Source of the DNA: Chloracidobacterium sp.
GTDB taxonomy: Bacteria; Acidobacteriota; Blastocatellia; Pyrinomonadales; Pyrinomonadaceae
Length of the DNA stretch: 64,000 bases
NCBI GenBank assembly: GCA_016712045.1
Contig: JADJRV010000002.1
Coordinates: 62,001-126,000, forward strand
Direction: 5' to 3'
The position numbers and the translations under genes were made by a program. Position 1 is the stretch's first letter, and every line of letters begins with the position of its first letter. Shown here piece after piece: positions 41,908-50,166 of the stretch. The notes under the pieces are model-generated. The model saw nothing but the letters and a program-made list of their open reading frames with translations, was not told the DNA's origin and did no database searches.

Positions 41908-43316
41908 ATCTGGATTTTCGAAAATTTGCGATCAACTTTGCTGACGGGTCAGTCGAGCCACAAGAGCTGACGGACGATACGATCATGATCGGCCGTCTCG
42001 ACACGTGCGCCATTCGTCTCGATCATCCGGCGGTTTCACGCATCCACGCGAGCATCAACTTTTCGGATTCAAATTTTACGCTCGCAAATCTCTCGACTTC
42101 AAACATCCTGACCGTCAACGGACGACTGCTCGGGCCGAAAAAAAGCGATGTGCTCGCTGACGGCGACATTATCCAGATCGGGCCGTTTACGATAAACGTC
42201 GAACGCGTCAAGGACGCACTGCTGCTGGTGGTTAACCGTGCCGCTGCAGATAAGGTTCCGGAAGCAAAGCAGACGAAAGAAAGGCCGGCCCTAGACCCGG
42301 CGGCCGGCGGCGTGCTCGATGTTTTTTGGGAGAAACGGTCGCGTGACAAAGAGGATTGGGGAACGCGGCTGCGGCCGACCGAAAAGCCCATACCCGGCAA
42401 GGCAATGTTTAACTGGAAGCCGACCGGTGACCTGCGGCGTCCCTGGCGAACAGGATTGTTCGTCTGGGCGTTTATCCTGGTCGGCGGCATTGCGGCGTTT
42501 GCGTATTTTCGCTATCCGCAAGTTTATGCTCCGGAGGCTCTCGCGAGCCCGCATGCATCAAAGATCGACGGCAGCCCGATCGCGGCCCGGTCGAACGGCA
42601 ATTCATGCACGACTTGTCACAACAGCCGCGAGCCGCTCGAAAATGCTTGCATAACGTGCCACACGGCGGAGCAGTTTCATGCGTCGAATACCAAGGCTCA
42701 CCAAGATGCGGGTATCACTTGCACCGTTTGCCATCAAGAGCACAAGGGTGGTGATCATTCGCTAATGACGTCGGCGATTCAGTCTTGTGCGGCGTGTCAC
42801 GACAACGGCAACACAAAGACTTTTAACGGCAAATCGGTCCGCACGGCGCACGGCGGTTCGTACGGTTATCCGGTCGTTGACGGCGTCTGGAAATGGAAAG
42901 GTGTCTATCGCGAGGTCGCGGAGATGATACCTGAGATCAACTCGCCGGCAACGGGCGATAAAGACGAACAGGCCAAGCTCAGCCGCCATTTTCATTCGGT
43001 ACATGTCGCCCGACTCGTCGCACCGCCGGGCGTTGCGGCGGACAAATTTGGTTTAGTCTCGTGTTCGAGCTGTCATAAGAGCTTTACGCCGATCGACCGC
43101 ACAACGCCGAGGCAGACTTGTGCGGCATGCCACACAACCCGCGAGGGCGACACAAACCGCGATCAACGCTTCGCCGCGGGCCAGACAAACTGTATCTCGT
43201 GCCACGTCCAACACGCTTACAGCGGCAAACGTTGGAGCGAATTTTTGTCCGAAGAATCTCTGAAACGCAGAAACGATGCGGTCGCCGCGCAGATCAAACG
43301 GCTTGAGGAAAAATGA
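41904..43316 (+). CDS. FHA domain - TM - heptaheme cytochrome c fusion
   Basis: 470 residues. N-terminal cytoplasmic FHA domain (1-105) with the phosphothreonine-binding residues MIGRLDTCAIRLDHPAVSRIHASI and LSTSNILTVNG. A linker rich in charged residues leads to one TM (about 183-203), then a periplasmic domain with seven CxxCH motifs (CTTCH, CITCH, CTVCH, CAACH, CSSCH, CAACH, CISCH) and a segment resembling NapC/NrfH or cytochrome c3 (FHSVHVARLVAPPG). A phosphopeptide reader joined to multiheme cytochrome is rare. It overlaps both neighbours by ATGA, so it is made stoichiometrically with them. Confidence 0.9.
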   Translation: MNLDFRKFAINFADGSVEPQELTDDTIMIGRLDTCAIRLDHPAVSRIHASINFSDSNFTLANLSTSNILTVNGRLLGPKKSDVLADGDIIQIGPFTINVERVKDALLLVVNRAAADKVPEAKQTKERPALDPAAGGVLDVFWEKRSRDKEDWGTRLRPTEKPIPGKAMFNWKPTGDLRRPWRTGLFVWAFILVGGIAAFAYFRYPQVYAPEALASPHASKIDGSPIAARSNGNSCTTCHNSREPLENACITCHTAEQFHASNTKAHQDAGITCTVCHQEHKGGDHSLMTSAIQSCAACHDNGNTKTFNGKSVRTAHGGSYGYPVVDGVWKWKGVYREVAEMIPEINSPATGDKDEQAKLSRHFHSVHVARLVAPPGVAADKFGLVSCSSCHKSFTPIDRTTPRQTCAACHTTREGDTNRDQRFAAGQTNCISCHVQHAYSGKRWSEFLSEESLKRRNDAVAAQIKRLEEK

Positions 43317-45208
43317 AAGCGTTTCACCTGATAATTTGTCTTGGTATTGTCGCTGTGCTGATCTGGTTAAACCGTATCGACGCGGGTAATGCCGTGACGA
43401 TGTACGGTGGGCTGTCGTGGATCAGCTGGGCGAGCATAGGCATTGTCGTATTTGGCATCTGCGTTTTGATCCTGGCCAATGACTCAGCGCGTGCGTTCGG
43501 CTTTTTCCGTTCAAAGGACACACAGGCGTTGCCGCCGCCGGATATCCGCGTCCTCACGGGGAGCGAGTTAAGGGAACTTAATCTCGACAAATATCGAGGC
43601 CCAGCTTATCCCCATCCGATAATTTTCCCAGAACGCTGTATCGGCTGTCAGGCGTGCGTTGATGCGTGTCCGCACGATGTGCTTGCGATCGTTGACGGAG
43701 TGGCCGCGGCTGTCGCACCCGACCTTTGTATGGAGGACACCGCTTGTCAGGCCGAGTGTCCCGTCAATCCAAAGGCGTGCATCGTCATCAACACGACCAA
43801 GGAGGTTCGCTCATTGCCGACGCCGACGCGGGACGGAGCTTCTTTCGAAACAAATGTGCCGGGGTGTTACATCATCGGTGACGTTTCGGGCGTGCCGCTT
43901 ATTAAGAACGCCGTCAAAGAAGGTGCGGATGTCATCTCGCGGATAGCCGCCGATCTGCAGTCTGCCCAGCCCGAGCCGAAAGCTGACCTCGACGTTGCGA
44001 TCATCGGCATCGGCCCTGGCGGAGCGTCGGCGGCATCGGCGGCAAGCGACGCGGGTTTAAGATATGTGGGCATCGAACAAGGCAAGACCCTTTCGACCAT
44101 TGACCTTTATCCAAAGGGCAAATACATCTTTTTTAAGCCCGACACCAAAGACTGGTCCGGCGGCATACCGGTGCTGGGGCTAGGCCTTTCTAAAGCAAAA
44201 TACGGCGGCGGCGAGCCTGACGACGATCAGCCCATTATCGATACATTGGGTGCGGAGATGACTGATCTTGTTCACGCCGAAGCATCATTGCTGAATCGAC
44301 AGCTTGAGGAAAAGATACCTGCGGCTCTGCGTGATGAACTTTCGCCAAAGCTGGCCGAAAAGCTTGAAAAGGAGCTCAAGAAACGCATCGTTGCATTCGT
44401 GCGTTCTAAAGGCTCGAATGATTGGACGAGCAACTATCGCACGCATTTTGTGCCAGCGAAGGATGAATTGCTAACGGCATACAAGGCCGAGATCACGGAT
44501 CAATTACAAACAAAGATACCGGGCGACCAGCGTGAAAATATTCTCGATATCTGGCTGGGCACGCTGGACGAAAAAGGCGTCACCATCAACGAAGAAGAGA
44601 GCTGTAAGGCCGTAAAGCGGGCTGAGGATGGCGATTATTTTGTCATTGAGACCGAGCGTGGCAATGAGAAATCTCCGCAGACCTACAAAGCCCGCCGCGT
44701 TATTATCGCCATCGGCCTGCGTGGTGCACCAAACAAACTGCGTCTGCCTAACGAAGACCTCAAGGTCAGCATCGATGGCCGCGAAGAGCAAAAGGTAATC
44801 TACGGCCTGTCAAACCCGATGGATTTCAAGGGTAAGCATCTGATCGTCGTTGGCGGCGGTAATGTCGCCGTCGAGGCGGCGGTCGATCTTATCGCGGTAC
44901 GCGACGGAGCTTCGATCACACCACGCAAGCCCGAGGAAATGAACAAGGTCACGGTGCTCGTTCGCGACTATCTGGCACCGACGGTAAAATTTGGCAACAA
45001 GTTTCAGCTTTATCAGTGCGCCGAGGACGGTCTGCTCGATCTGCATTTTGGCGTCGGCATCAGGGAGATGACCGAGAGCGAGGTCGTTATCGAAAATGTC
45101 ACCACCAAAGAGGTCGTCGCCACCATCCGCAACCACTATATTTTCGCCCTCATCGGCGGCGAGCGGCCAAATAGATTTTTAGAATCGATAGGTATTACTA
45201 TTAAATAA
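43313..45208 (+). CDS. TM-anchored [4Fe-4S]/FAD/NAD(P) oxidoreductase
   Basis: 631 residues. Two N-terminal TM helices (about 3-20, 38-56). Ferredoxin-like region at 105-155: CIGCQACVDACP, then CMEDTACQAECPVNPKAC. Next a segment NVPGCYIIGDVSGVPLIKNAVKEGADV, typical of the end of flavoprotein reductases. FAD Rossmann fold DVAIIGIGPGGASAASAASDAGL (about 227). A helical insert (about 310-400), and a NAD(P) Rossmann fold HLIVVGGGNVAVEAAVDL (about 507). It would link NAD(P)H to the membrane electron path. Overlaps the FHA-cytochrome gene by ATGA. Confidence 0.88.
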   Translation: MKAFHLIICLGIVAVLIWLNRIDAGNAVTMYGGLSWISWASIGIVVFGICVLILANDSARAFGFFRSKDTQALPPPDIRVLTGSELRELNLDKYRGPAYPHPIIFPERCIGCQACVDACPHDVLAIVDGVAAAVAPDLCMEDTACQAECPVNPKACIVINTTKEVRSLPTPTRDGASFETNVPGCYIIGDVSGVPLIKNAVKEGADVISRIAADLQSAQPEPKADLDVAIIGIGPGGASAASAASDAGLRYVGIEQGKTLSTIDLYPKGKYIFFKPDTKDWSGGIPVLGLGLSKAKYGGGEPDDDQPIIDTLGAEMTDLVHAEASLLNRQLEEKIPAALRDELSPKLAEKLEKELKKRIVAFVRSKGSNDWTSNYRTHFVPAKDELLTAYKAEITDQLQTKIPGDQRENILDIWLGTLDEKGVTINEEESCKAVKRAEDGDYFVIETERGNEKSPQTYKARRVIIAIGLRGAPNKLRLPNEDLKVSIDGREEQKVIYGLSNPMDFKGKHLIVVGGGNVAVEAAVDLIAVRDGASITPRKPEEMNKVTVLVRDYLAPTVKFGNKFQLYQCAEDGLLDLHFGVGIREMTESEVVIENVTTKEVVATIRNHYIFALIGGERPNRFLESIGITIK

Positions 45209-45238
45209 GGTCATTCGCCGAAAGTAGTAAAAGCAGTA

Positions 45239-45976
45239 ATGAAAAAAGATAATGTGATGTTCGTGGTTTTGGGTTTGGTCGTCGGCCTTGTAGTTGGTTT
45301 TGTGGGTGCCAATAGCATCAACAAAACTGCTCCAGGCCCGTCGGCTCCTGCCAATCAGATGACGGCGAATACATCGGCGTCTGGCATTCCAAATCTACCG
45401 GCTGACCATCCACCACTCGGCACAAGCAGCGGCAGTACGACCGGTGGTGGCGGTGATGTTGATCAGGCAAAGGCCGCACAAATGCCGCAGATCGCTGCCG
45501 CGATCGACAAGGCTAAACAAAATCCAAAGGATTACGACGCACAGATGACGGCAGCGGACCTTTATTATCAGATACAAAAATTTGAAGAAGCTGCCGTGTT
45601 GTATGAGGCGGCCAATAAGATAAAACCGGGCGAGGTCGAACCGATGGTCAAGGCTGGCAATGCCTATTTTGACGCCGAGAAATACGAACCTGCGGAAAAA
45701 TGGTATCTGAAAGCGCTGGAAAAGGACCCTAAAAATATCAACGCCCGTACTGATCTCGGCCTGACATTTTTCTTGCGCGAACCGCGAAATATCGAGCGGG
45801 CGATCAAGGAATACAAAGCTGCACTCGCACTCGACCCAAACCACGAGATAACGCTGCAAAACCTCGTCCTTGCATACACCGAGAACGGCGACAAAGAAAA
45901 TCTCGCCCAAACAATGGAAAAGCTCAAGTCCGTCAATCCTAACAATCCGGTCATTCTTAAATCACAAGGCAATTAG
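45239..45976 (+). CDS. Membrane-anchored TPR protein, cytochrome-cluster end
   Basis: 245 residues. N-terminal TM (VMFVVLGLVVGLVVGFVGANS), a Ser/Gly/Pro linker with LPADHPPLG, then about four TPR units (ADLYYQIQKFEEAAVLYEAANKIKP, GNAYFDAEKYEPAEKWYLKALEKDP, IKEYKAALALDPNHEITLQNLVLAYTE). Similar anchored TPR proteins serve as assembly factors in cytochrome c maturation (CcmH/I-like), though that link is inference. It starts 31 bases after the oxidoreductase and closes the cluster. Confidence 0.8.
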   Translation: MKKDNVMFVVLGLVVGLVVGFVGANSINKTAPGPSAPANQMTANTSASGIPNLPADHPPLGTSSGSTTGGGGDVDQAKAAQMPQIAAAIDKAKQNPKDYDAQMTAADLYYQIQKFEEAAVLYEAANKIKPGEVEPMVKAGNAYFDAEKYEPAEKWYLKALEKDPKNINARTDLGLTFFLREPRNIERAIKEYKAALALDPNHEITLQNLVLAYTENGDKENLAQTMEKLKSVNPNNPVILKSQGN

Positions 45977-46098
45977 CCTACGCCCGGCGCAAAATGTTTT
46001 TGACACAAAACCGCATATTGGTATAACGTAGGGAAACTTTAGTTAACAATAAATAAACGTCATGCGGATATGATGTGAAACGCACGGAGGATCTTTTG

Positions 46099-46992
46099 AT
46101 GAGACTATCGCGTTCGGTTTTCGTTTTGTTGCTGGTTGTCGCGTCCTGCGGTTTGGCGACCGCTCGAACCTGCTCGGGCAATGATCTTTGGTTTGCCGGT
46201 TACTCGACGCCAGTGTTCGCCGCCGCGGCAAACTCCTTTGAGACCCACAACGGGCCGCTCACAATGTCGATCGTCAAAACCCCGACCGACGGCGGTATCA
46301 AAGAGGATTTCCCATTTAGGTTCAAGGCCCGTTTTGAAAAATGGAAAGCCGAGCTGCTCTCAACCGACATTGGCCGTGAGCAGTGGGAAAAATTTGCGCA
46401 AAATAAGCAGTTTGTCCTGACCATCGAGATCTCCGATCAGCGTGGACGCGGAGCTGGCACGGACAATTTTGAGTGGGATAATAAAGGGAATTTCGTCGGC
46501 GCGACCATCATGCTCGGAGCCGATCTAGAGGACGGCTTTCCCGATCCCGTGTATTACCCGGTGCTGAATTCGTTAGCGTCTGAGCCGGCTGTGTATACGA
46601 TCAATGGGAGGATCGTCGCCGCTACCAAGATCACGCACGAGTTGGGCCATGTAAATCAGGTCGCCGCAGCCAATATGCAGGCTGTCCAGTTGCAAAACAA
46701 GCTAATACCGCTCTATAACTCGATCTTTTTAAAGAATGGACTGAAGACGACAGATCAGAGGCTGCTCGAACTAGAGAAGCAGATGGGCGGCACACCGGTT
46801 GTGATATGGGAAAGCCGCGAATATTGGAGCGAGGTCAACGCAATGTTGTATCTCAACGAGCGCATCAGCGGCGAAGAATTTTACTGTCACGTTTTCAAAA
46901 AGATCAAGAGCAACCTAGACTCATACGCCCGCGAATATGGCAAGCGTTTTGCCGAGCAAGCAGGGCCGCGCAATATTCCGTGCTGGAAATAG
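46099..46992 (+). CDS. Secreted HExxH (zinc metalloprotease-like) protein of unknown family
   Basis: 297 residues from the ATG at 46099, chosen because GGAGG (46086-46090) sits 8 bases before it; a GTG at 46075 has no such site. Signal peptide ends GLATARTC. Central ITHELGHVNQ (HExxH) with a downstream Glu in EYWSEVNAMLYL, as in gluzincin or metzincin-like active sites. The family is not recognised. Cys near the start and near both ends suggest disulfides. Its position after the cytochrome genes (gap 122 bases) may be incidental. Confidence 0.65.
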   Translation: MRLSRSVFVLLLVVASCGLATARTCSGNDLWFAGYSTPVFAAAANSFETHNGPLTMSIVKTPTDGGIKEDFPFRFKARFEKWKAELLSTDIGREQWEKFAQNKQFVLTIEISDQRGRGAGTDNFEWDNKGNFVGATIMLGADLEDGFPDPVYYPVLNSLASEPAVYTINGRIVAATKITHELGHVNQVAAANMQAVQLQNKLIPLYNSIFLKNGLKTTDQRLLELEKQMGGTPVVIWESREYWSEVNAMLYLNERISGEEFYCHVFKKIKSNLDSYAREYGKRFAEQAGPRNIPCWK

Positions 46993-47001
46993 ACGTCGTG
47001 T

Positions 47002-48306
47002 TTAGCGTTTGGTGATCGAACGGCTTACGGATCTTATTACTTTCCAGGTCGAGGTGTCGCTGTCGAAAACGGAGTTTAGTCCTTGCTCTTCCATCGGAGG
47101 GTCGCCCATCAGTTCGTCTCCGGCTTTCCAAAATAATTGCCCTTGTCGGGGCCTCGCTGTGCCGCCAAAAGCCCAAAAATTTGCACCTGCAACATAACTA
47201 TTGCCGCCAGTTCGCCCGCCAATTAAAGACAGGATACTTCCAAAATACTTGTCGCGAAGTGTTGTGCCAGCCTCCGTTGAGAACGACTGGCCATCGCGAG
47301 GCAGACCAAATTCCTCGATCACCAATGGTTTTTCAAGCTTGACGGCGACACCCAGATTTTCACTGATGTATGTGTCGGTTTCGCGTGTAGCTTCGGCAAA
47401 TCCCTCTGCCAACTTCCCATTCGTAAACCAGCCCCAGTTTTTCGGCCAGATGTGGATCGTCAGGTAATCGATATTAGGGTCGGCATGAACCTTTTTATAA
47501 AGGTCGAGGCTTTCGGTGCCGATACGCCCCTCGTGGCCGGTCGTGACCAGATGATGCGGGTCAAGTTTCTTGACCATTGCCGCCGAATCCGCGATCCATT
47601 TCACATATGCTTCGTTGGCTGCTGGACGCATTGGTCGCGGCTCGTTTGCTAGTTCCCAAGCCATTATCGCTGGGTCGTCGGTGTATTTTTTACCGCTGTA
47701 CTTGTTTCGCCGCGACATAACCAGTTTGACCTGGGCATCAAAGCCGGCCTTGCATGCCGCGCATGAGTAAAATTTTGCGACATTGTCGCGAAGCTCATCC
47801 CATGTCGGCTTTGCCGTCAGCCACTTGTCACTAATTACGCCGTTCCAGATCAAGTATTGCTGAAAACCGCCGCTCCATTCCCAGTTGTTACTCAGGAATA
47901 TCACCGCCGTCATTCGCCGTTTGCCCATCTCATACAGCACTAGATCAAGCCCGTCCAGAATGCTCACGTCAAACTTTCCCGCCGTCGGCTGCAACGGAGG
48001 CCCGACCCGCGTCACGCCGTTTAGCTCGCCCACACCCTCGGCACCGGCCATCAGCCGCAGATTCATCACGCCGTTCGCCTTCAAAAAATCAAGCTCCTGC
48101 CGCAACCGCTCGATCCCGCGTTTCTTGTCCTTTTCCAAACCCAACAGCGAGCCGTACCAATAATTTGCCCCGACAAAATAATACGGAGTGTTATCTCGAT
48201 AGAGGACGTGTCCCCTGGCCGTAACAAGGCCTTTCGGCACAACAGCAAAGCCCACGAGCGTGCCCGCAACCATGACAAATATCAGTAATATGGATCGAAC
48301 GATCAT
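47002..48306 (-). CDS. Glycoside hydrolase family 5-like (mannanase-type) enzyme
   Basis: 434 residues from the ATG at 48306, which begins a signal peptide (MIVRSILLIFVMVAGTLVGFA); the longer frame to 48516 adds 70 residues with no plausible export signal. TIM-barrel GH5 signatures: PYYFVGANYWYG, FLKANGVMNLRLM, IMAWELANEPRP (acid/base Glu), LVTTGHEG, YLTIHIWPKNWGW, and LVIEEFGLPRD (nucleophile Glu). The pattern fits the GH5_7 mannanases. It is exported and would cut beta-mannan. Convergent with the HExxH gene; divergent from the ROK gene. Confidence 0.85.
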   Translation of the reverse strand: MIVRSILLIFVMVAGTLVGFAVVPKGLVTARGHVLYRDNTPYYFVGANYWYGSLLGLEKDKKRGIERLRQELDFLKANGVMNLRLMAGAEGVGELNGVTRVGPPLQPTAGKFDVSILDGLDLVLYEMGKRRMTAVIFLSNNWEWSGGFQQYLIWNGVISDKWLTAKPTWDELRDNVAKFYSCAACKAGFDAQVKLVMSRRNKYSGKKYTDDPAIMAWELANEPRPMRPAANEAYVKWIADSAAMVKKLDPHHLVTTGHEGRIGTESLDLYKKVHADPNIDYLTIHIWPKNWGWFTNGKLAEGFAEATRETDTYISENLGVAVKLEKPLVIEEFGLPRDGQSFSTEAGTTLRDKYFGSILSLIGGRTGGNSYVAGANFWAFGGTARPRQGQLFWKAGDELMGDPPMEEQGLNSVFDSDTSTWKVIRSVSRSITKR

Positions 48307-48837
48307 AGTAAGGCCGCTGTCTCCCGACACTTCGAACGACCGCGTCGCATGTATCTGCTTATCGCCCGGATAGATCCGCGGCATTACCCCACCGAGCCAG
48401 ACGATGTCCCACCGGCATTCGCTCTTTGGCTTGTTAGTCAATGACATTTTTCCGATCCAACTCTCTAATTTGAAAAAAGCTGTTTGACGGTAAGTGATCG
48501 CACGTTTGCCGAGCAACAGTTGTCCATTAACCCTAGGTGCTCAAAGGTCTCGGGTCGAAAGCCTATTTTAAAGAAACGGAAAGATTGTCTTCAGCTTTCA
48601 AATTATGACTTGACATTATTGATTTTGCAAGTAATATGTTAGAAGTTTTAACATATTAACTAACCACCAGCTAATAAAAGGGATGTTTACATTCGGAAAT
48701 AGGGCATGTTGTAAAAATGTGATGACTGTTTTCTCTCGAATTTGGATCATTGCACATGGATTAGCGTAATTTGTTTGTTTATGTAACATAAATGGCGAAG
48801 AAAGATCGCTGTTACTAATTTCAAAGGAGAAAAGAGG
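48307..48837. other. Divergent regulatory region, GH5 / ROK
   Basis: 531 bases between divergent genes. The left part could be translated as an N-terminal extension of the GH5 protein (to 48516) but reads poorly. The right part is very AT-rich and carries the ROK promoter, a 10-base inverted repeat (48632-48658) and a second palindrome TTATGT-A-ACATAA (48779-48791). No RNA gene seen. Confidence 0.6.
48610..48658 (+). promoter_or_regulatory. Promoter and palindromic operator for the ROK regulator
   Basis: TTGACA (48610-48615), 16-base spacer, TAATAT (48632-48637). The perfect inverted repeat TAATATGTTA (48632-48641) / TAACATATTA (48649-48658) covers the -10 and the expected start of transcription. 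This is the placement of an autorepression site; NagC/Mlc-type ROK regulators use AT-rich palindromes of this kind. Confidence 0.65.
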
Positions 48838-50064
48838 GTGAGGAGGATAAATCCAAAGGATTTCACGTTGGCAAAACGCGGCACGTCTCGCGAAATAAAT
48901 CGCCAGATCGTCCTTACCATGATCCGTGCTCATCAACCCGTATCGCGTGCGGATCTATCGCGATTAATGAATACGAATCGTGCCAATATCACTCTCCTTG
49001 TAAAGGAGCTTTTGGATGAAAAGCTTGTTCGCGAAGGTTCGCAGGGCAATCAGAACATTCGCGGTCGAAAGCCGACTTTTCTTTACATTAATTCCCACAA
49101 TGGTGTCGTAGTTGCCGTGGATGTCAGAGCGTCGCGCAGTTTCTTAATGGTCACGGACTCGATCGGCAAACAGATTGGCGAGATCGTGAGCTTTCCAACC
49201 AAGTTTGACCCAGACGAGTTTGTCTCCTCTCTCGGCTGGCAGGCACGCAAAGCGTTGCGTGAGATCGCAGGAATAACCTCGTGTGACGGAATCGGGATCG
49301 TCATACCCGGTATGGTCGATCGGAAATCAGGAATAGTAATAAACGCACCGGCCCTTGGTTGGAAAAACGTAGATCTACTCAACCCGCTACAAAAAGAATT
49401 TGAGGGAACGGAGATCCACCTTGAAAATTCAGGAAAGGCGTGCGCCCTTTCGCAGGTCTGGTCGACACAAGGCGAAGGGACTGGTCAGAATGACATCGTA
49501 TTCGTCAGTGTATCCGATGGGCTCGGTGTTGGCATTATTATCAACGGCGAATTGATGCGCGGTAAACACAACACCGCAGGCGAATTCGGCCACGTGCCTC
49601 TCAGCATTGATGGCCCGCCCTGTTCGTGCGGTATTAACGGGTGCTGGGAAACGTACGTCTCAAATATAGCGACGCTTTCACGGTATTTTGGCAGAACCAC
49701 CTCCCTCAAACAACCGCAAATCATGGAAGTCTCGCAGTTCACGATCGAAGATCTAATAGCGCGAGCCCGCGGAGGTGATGGCAAGGCACTGGCAGCATTA
49801 AATTCGACCGCGCGTTATCTCGGACTCGGTTTAGCATCGGTAATTAACGCGATCGATCCATCTGATGTATATATCGGCGGCGAAATAACGGAAGCGTGGG
49901 ATCTGATCGAGCCGGAAGTCCGAGATGCGGTCAAAGAAAGAACATTGACGAACGAGCTCGGGGCGACACCGATCCGGATCGTTCCGGCAACTGAACACCC
50001 GCGTCTTAGAGGAGCCGTGGCTCTGGTAACTGCGCCGGCATTTGCGGCCCCGAAAGTAGCGTGA
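48838..50064 (+). CDS. ROK-family transcriptional regulator
   Basis: 408 residues, GTG start with AAAGGAG in front. An N-terminal winged helix-turn-helix (about 18-75, REINRQIVLTMIRAHQPVSRADLSRLMNTNRANITLLVKELL) precedes the ROK fold: VVAVDVRASRSFLMV, GIGIVIPGMVDRKSG, ENSGKACALSQVW, VSVSDGLGVGIIINGELMRG, and the zinc and ROK signature GHVPLSIDGPPCSCGINGCWETY. It is likely a sugar-responsive repressor of the following uronate locus and of its own gene. Whether the sugar-kinase activity is kept cannot be told. Confidence 0.92.
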   Translation: MRRINPKDFTLAKRGTSREINRQIVLTMIRAHQPVSRADLSRLMNTNRANITLLVKELLDEKLVREGSQGNQNIRGRKPTFLYINSHNGVVVAVDVRASRSFLMVTDSIGKQIGEIVSFPTKFDPDEFVSSLGWQARKALREIAGITSCDGIGIVIPGMVDRKSGIVINAPALGWKNVDLLNPLQKEFEGTEIHLENSGKACALSQVWSTQGEGTGQNDIVFVSVSDGLGVGIIINGELMRGKHNTAGEFGHVPLSIDGPPCSCGINGCWETYVSNIATLSRYFGRTTSLKQPQIMEVSQFTIEDLIARARGGDGKALAALNSTARYLGLGLASVINAIDPSDVYIGGEITEAWDLIEPEVRDAVKERTLTNELGATPIRIVPATEHPRLRGAVALVTAPAFAAPKVA

Positions 50065-50166
50065 GGTTTTATTAAGACTTTGTTTTACCGATATAGCTGA
50101 TCTATTAACAGCAAACAAGATTTGACAGGACACGGGCCGTAGGAAAACTTTGGAGGAAATACGATT

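Noticed and set aside
33702..45976. Nitrite reductase (NrfHA), Mtr conduit or alternative complex III
   Set aside because: No catalytic CxxCK heme, no outer-membrane MtrB-like porin and no NrfD-like subunit are visible; the FHA and cNMP fusions do not belong to those complexes.
47002..48516. GH5 start at 48516 (504 residues)
   Set aside because: The extra 70 residues are not signal-like; the ATG at 48306 begins a clear signal peptide.
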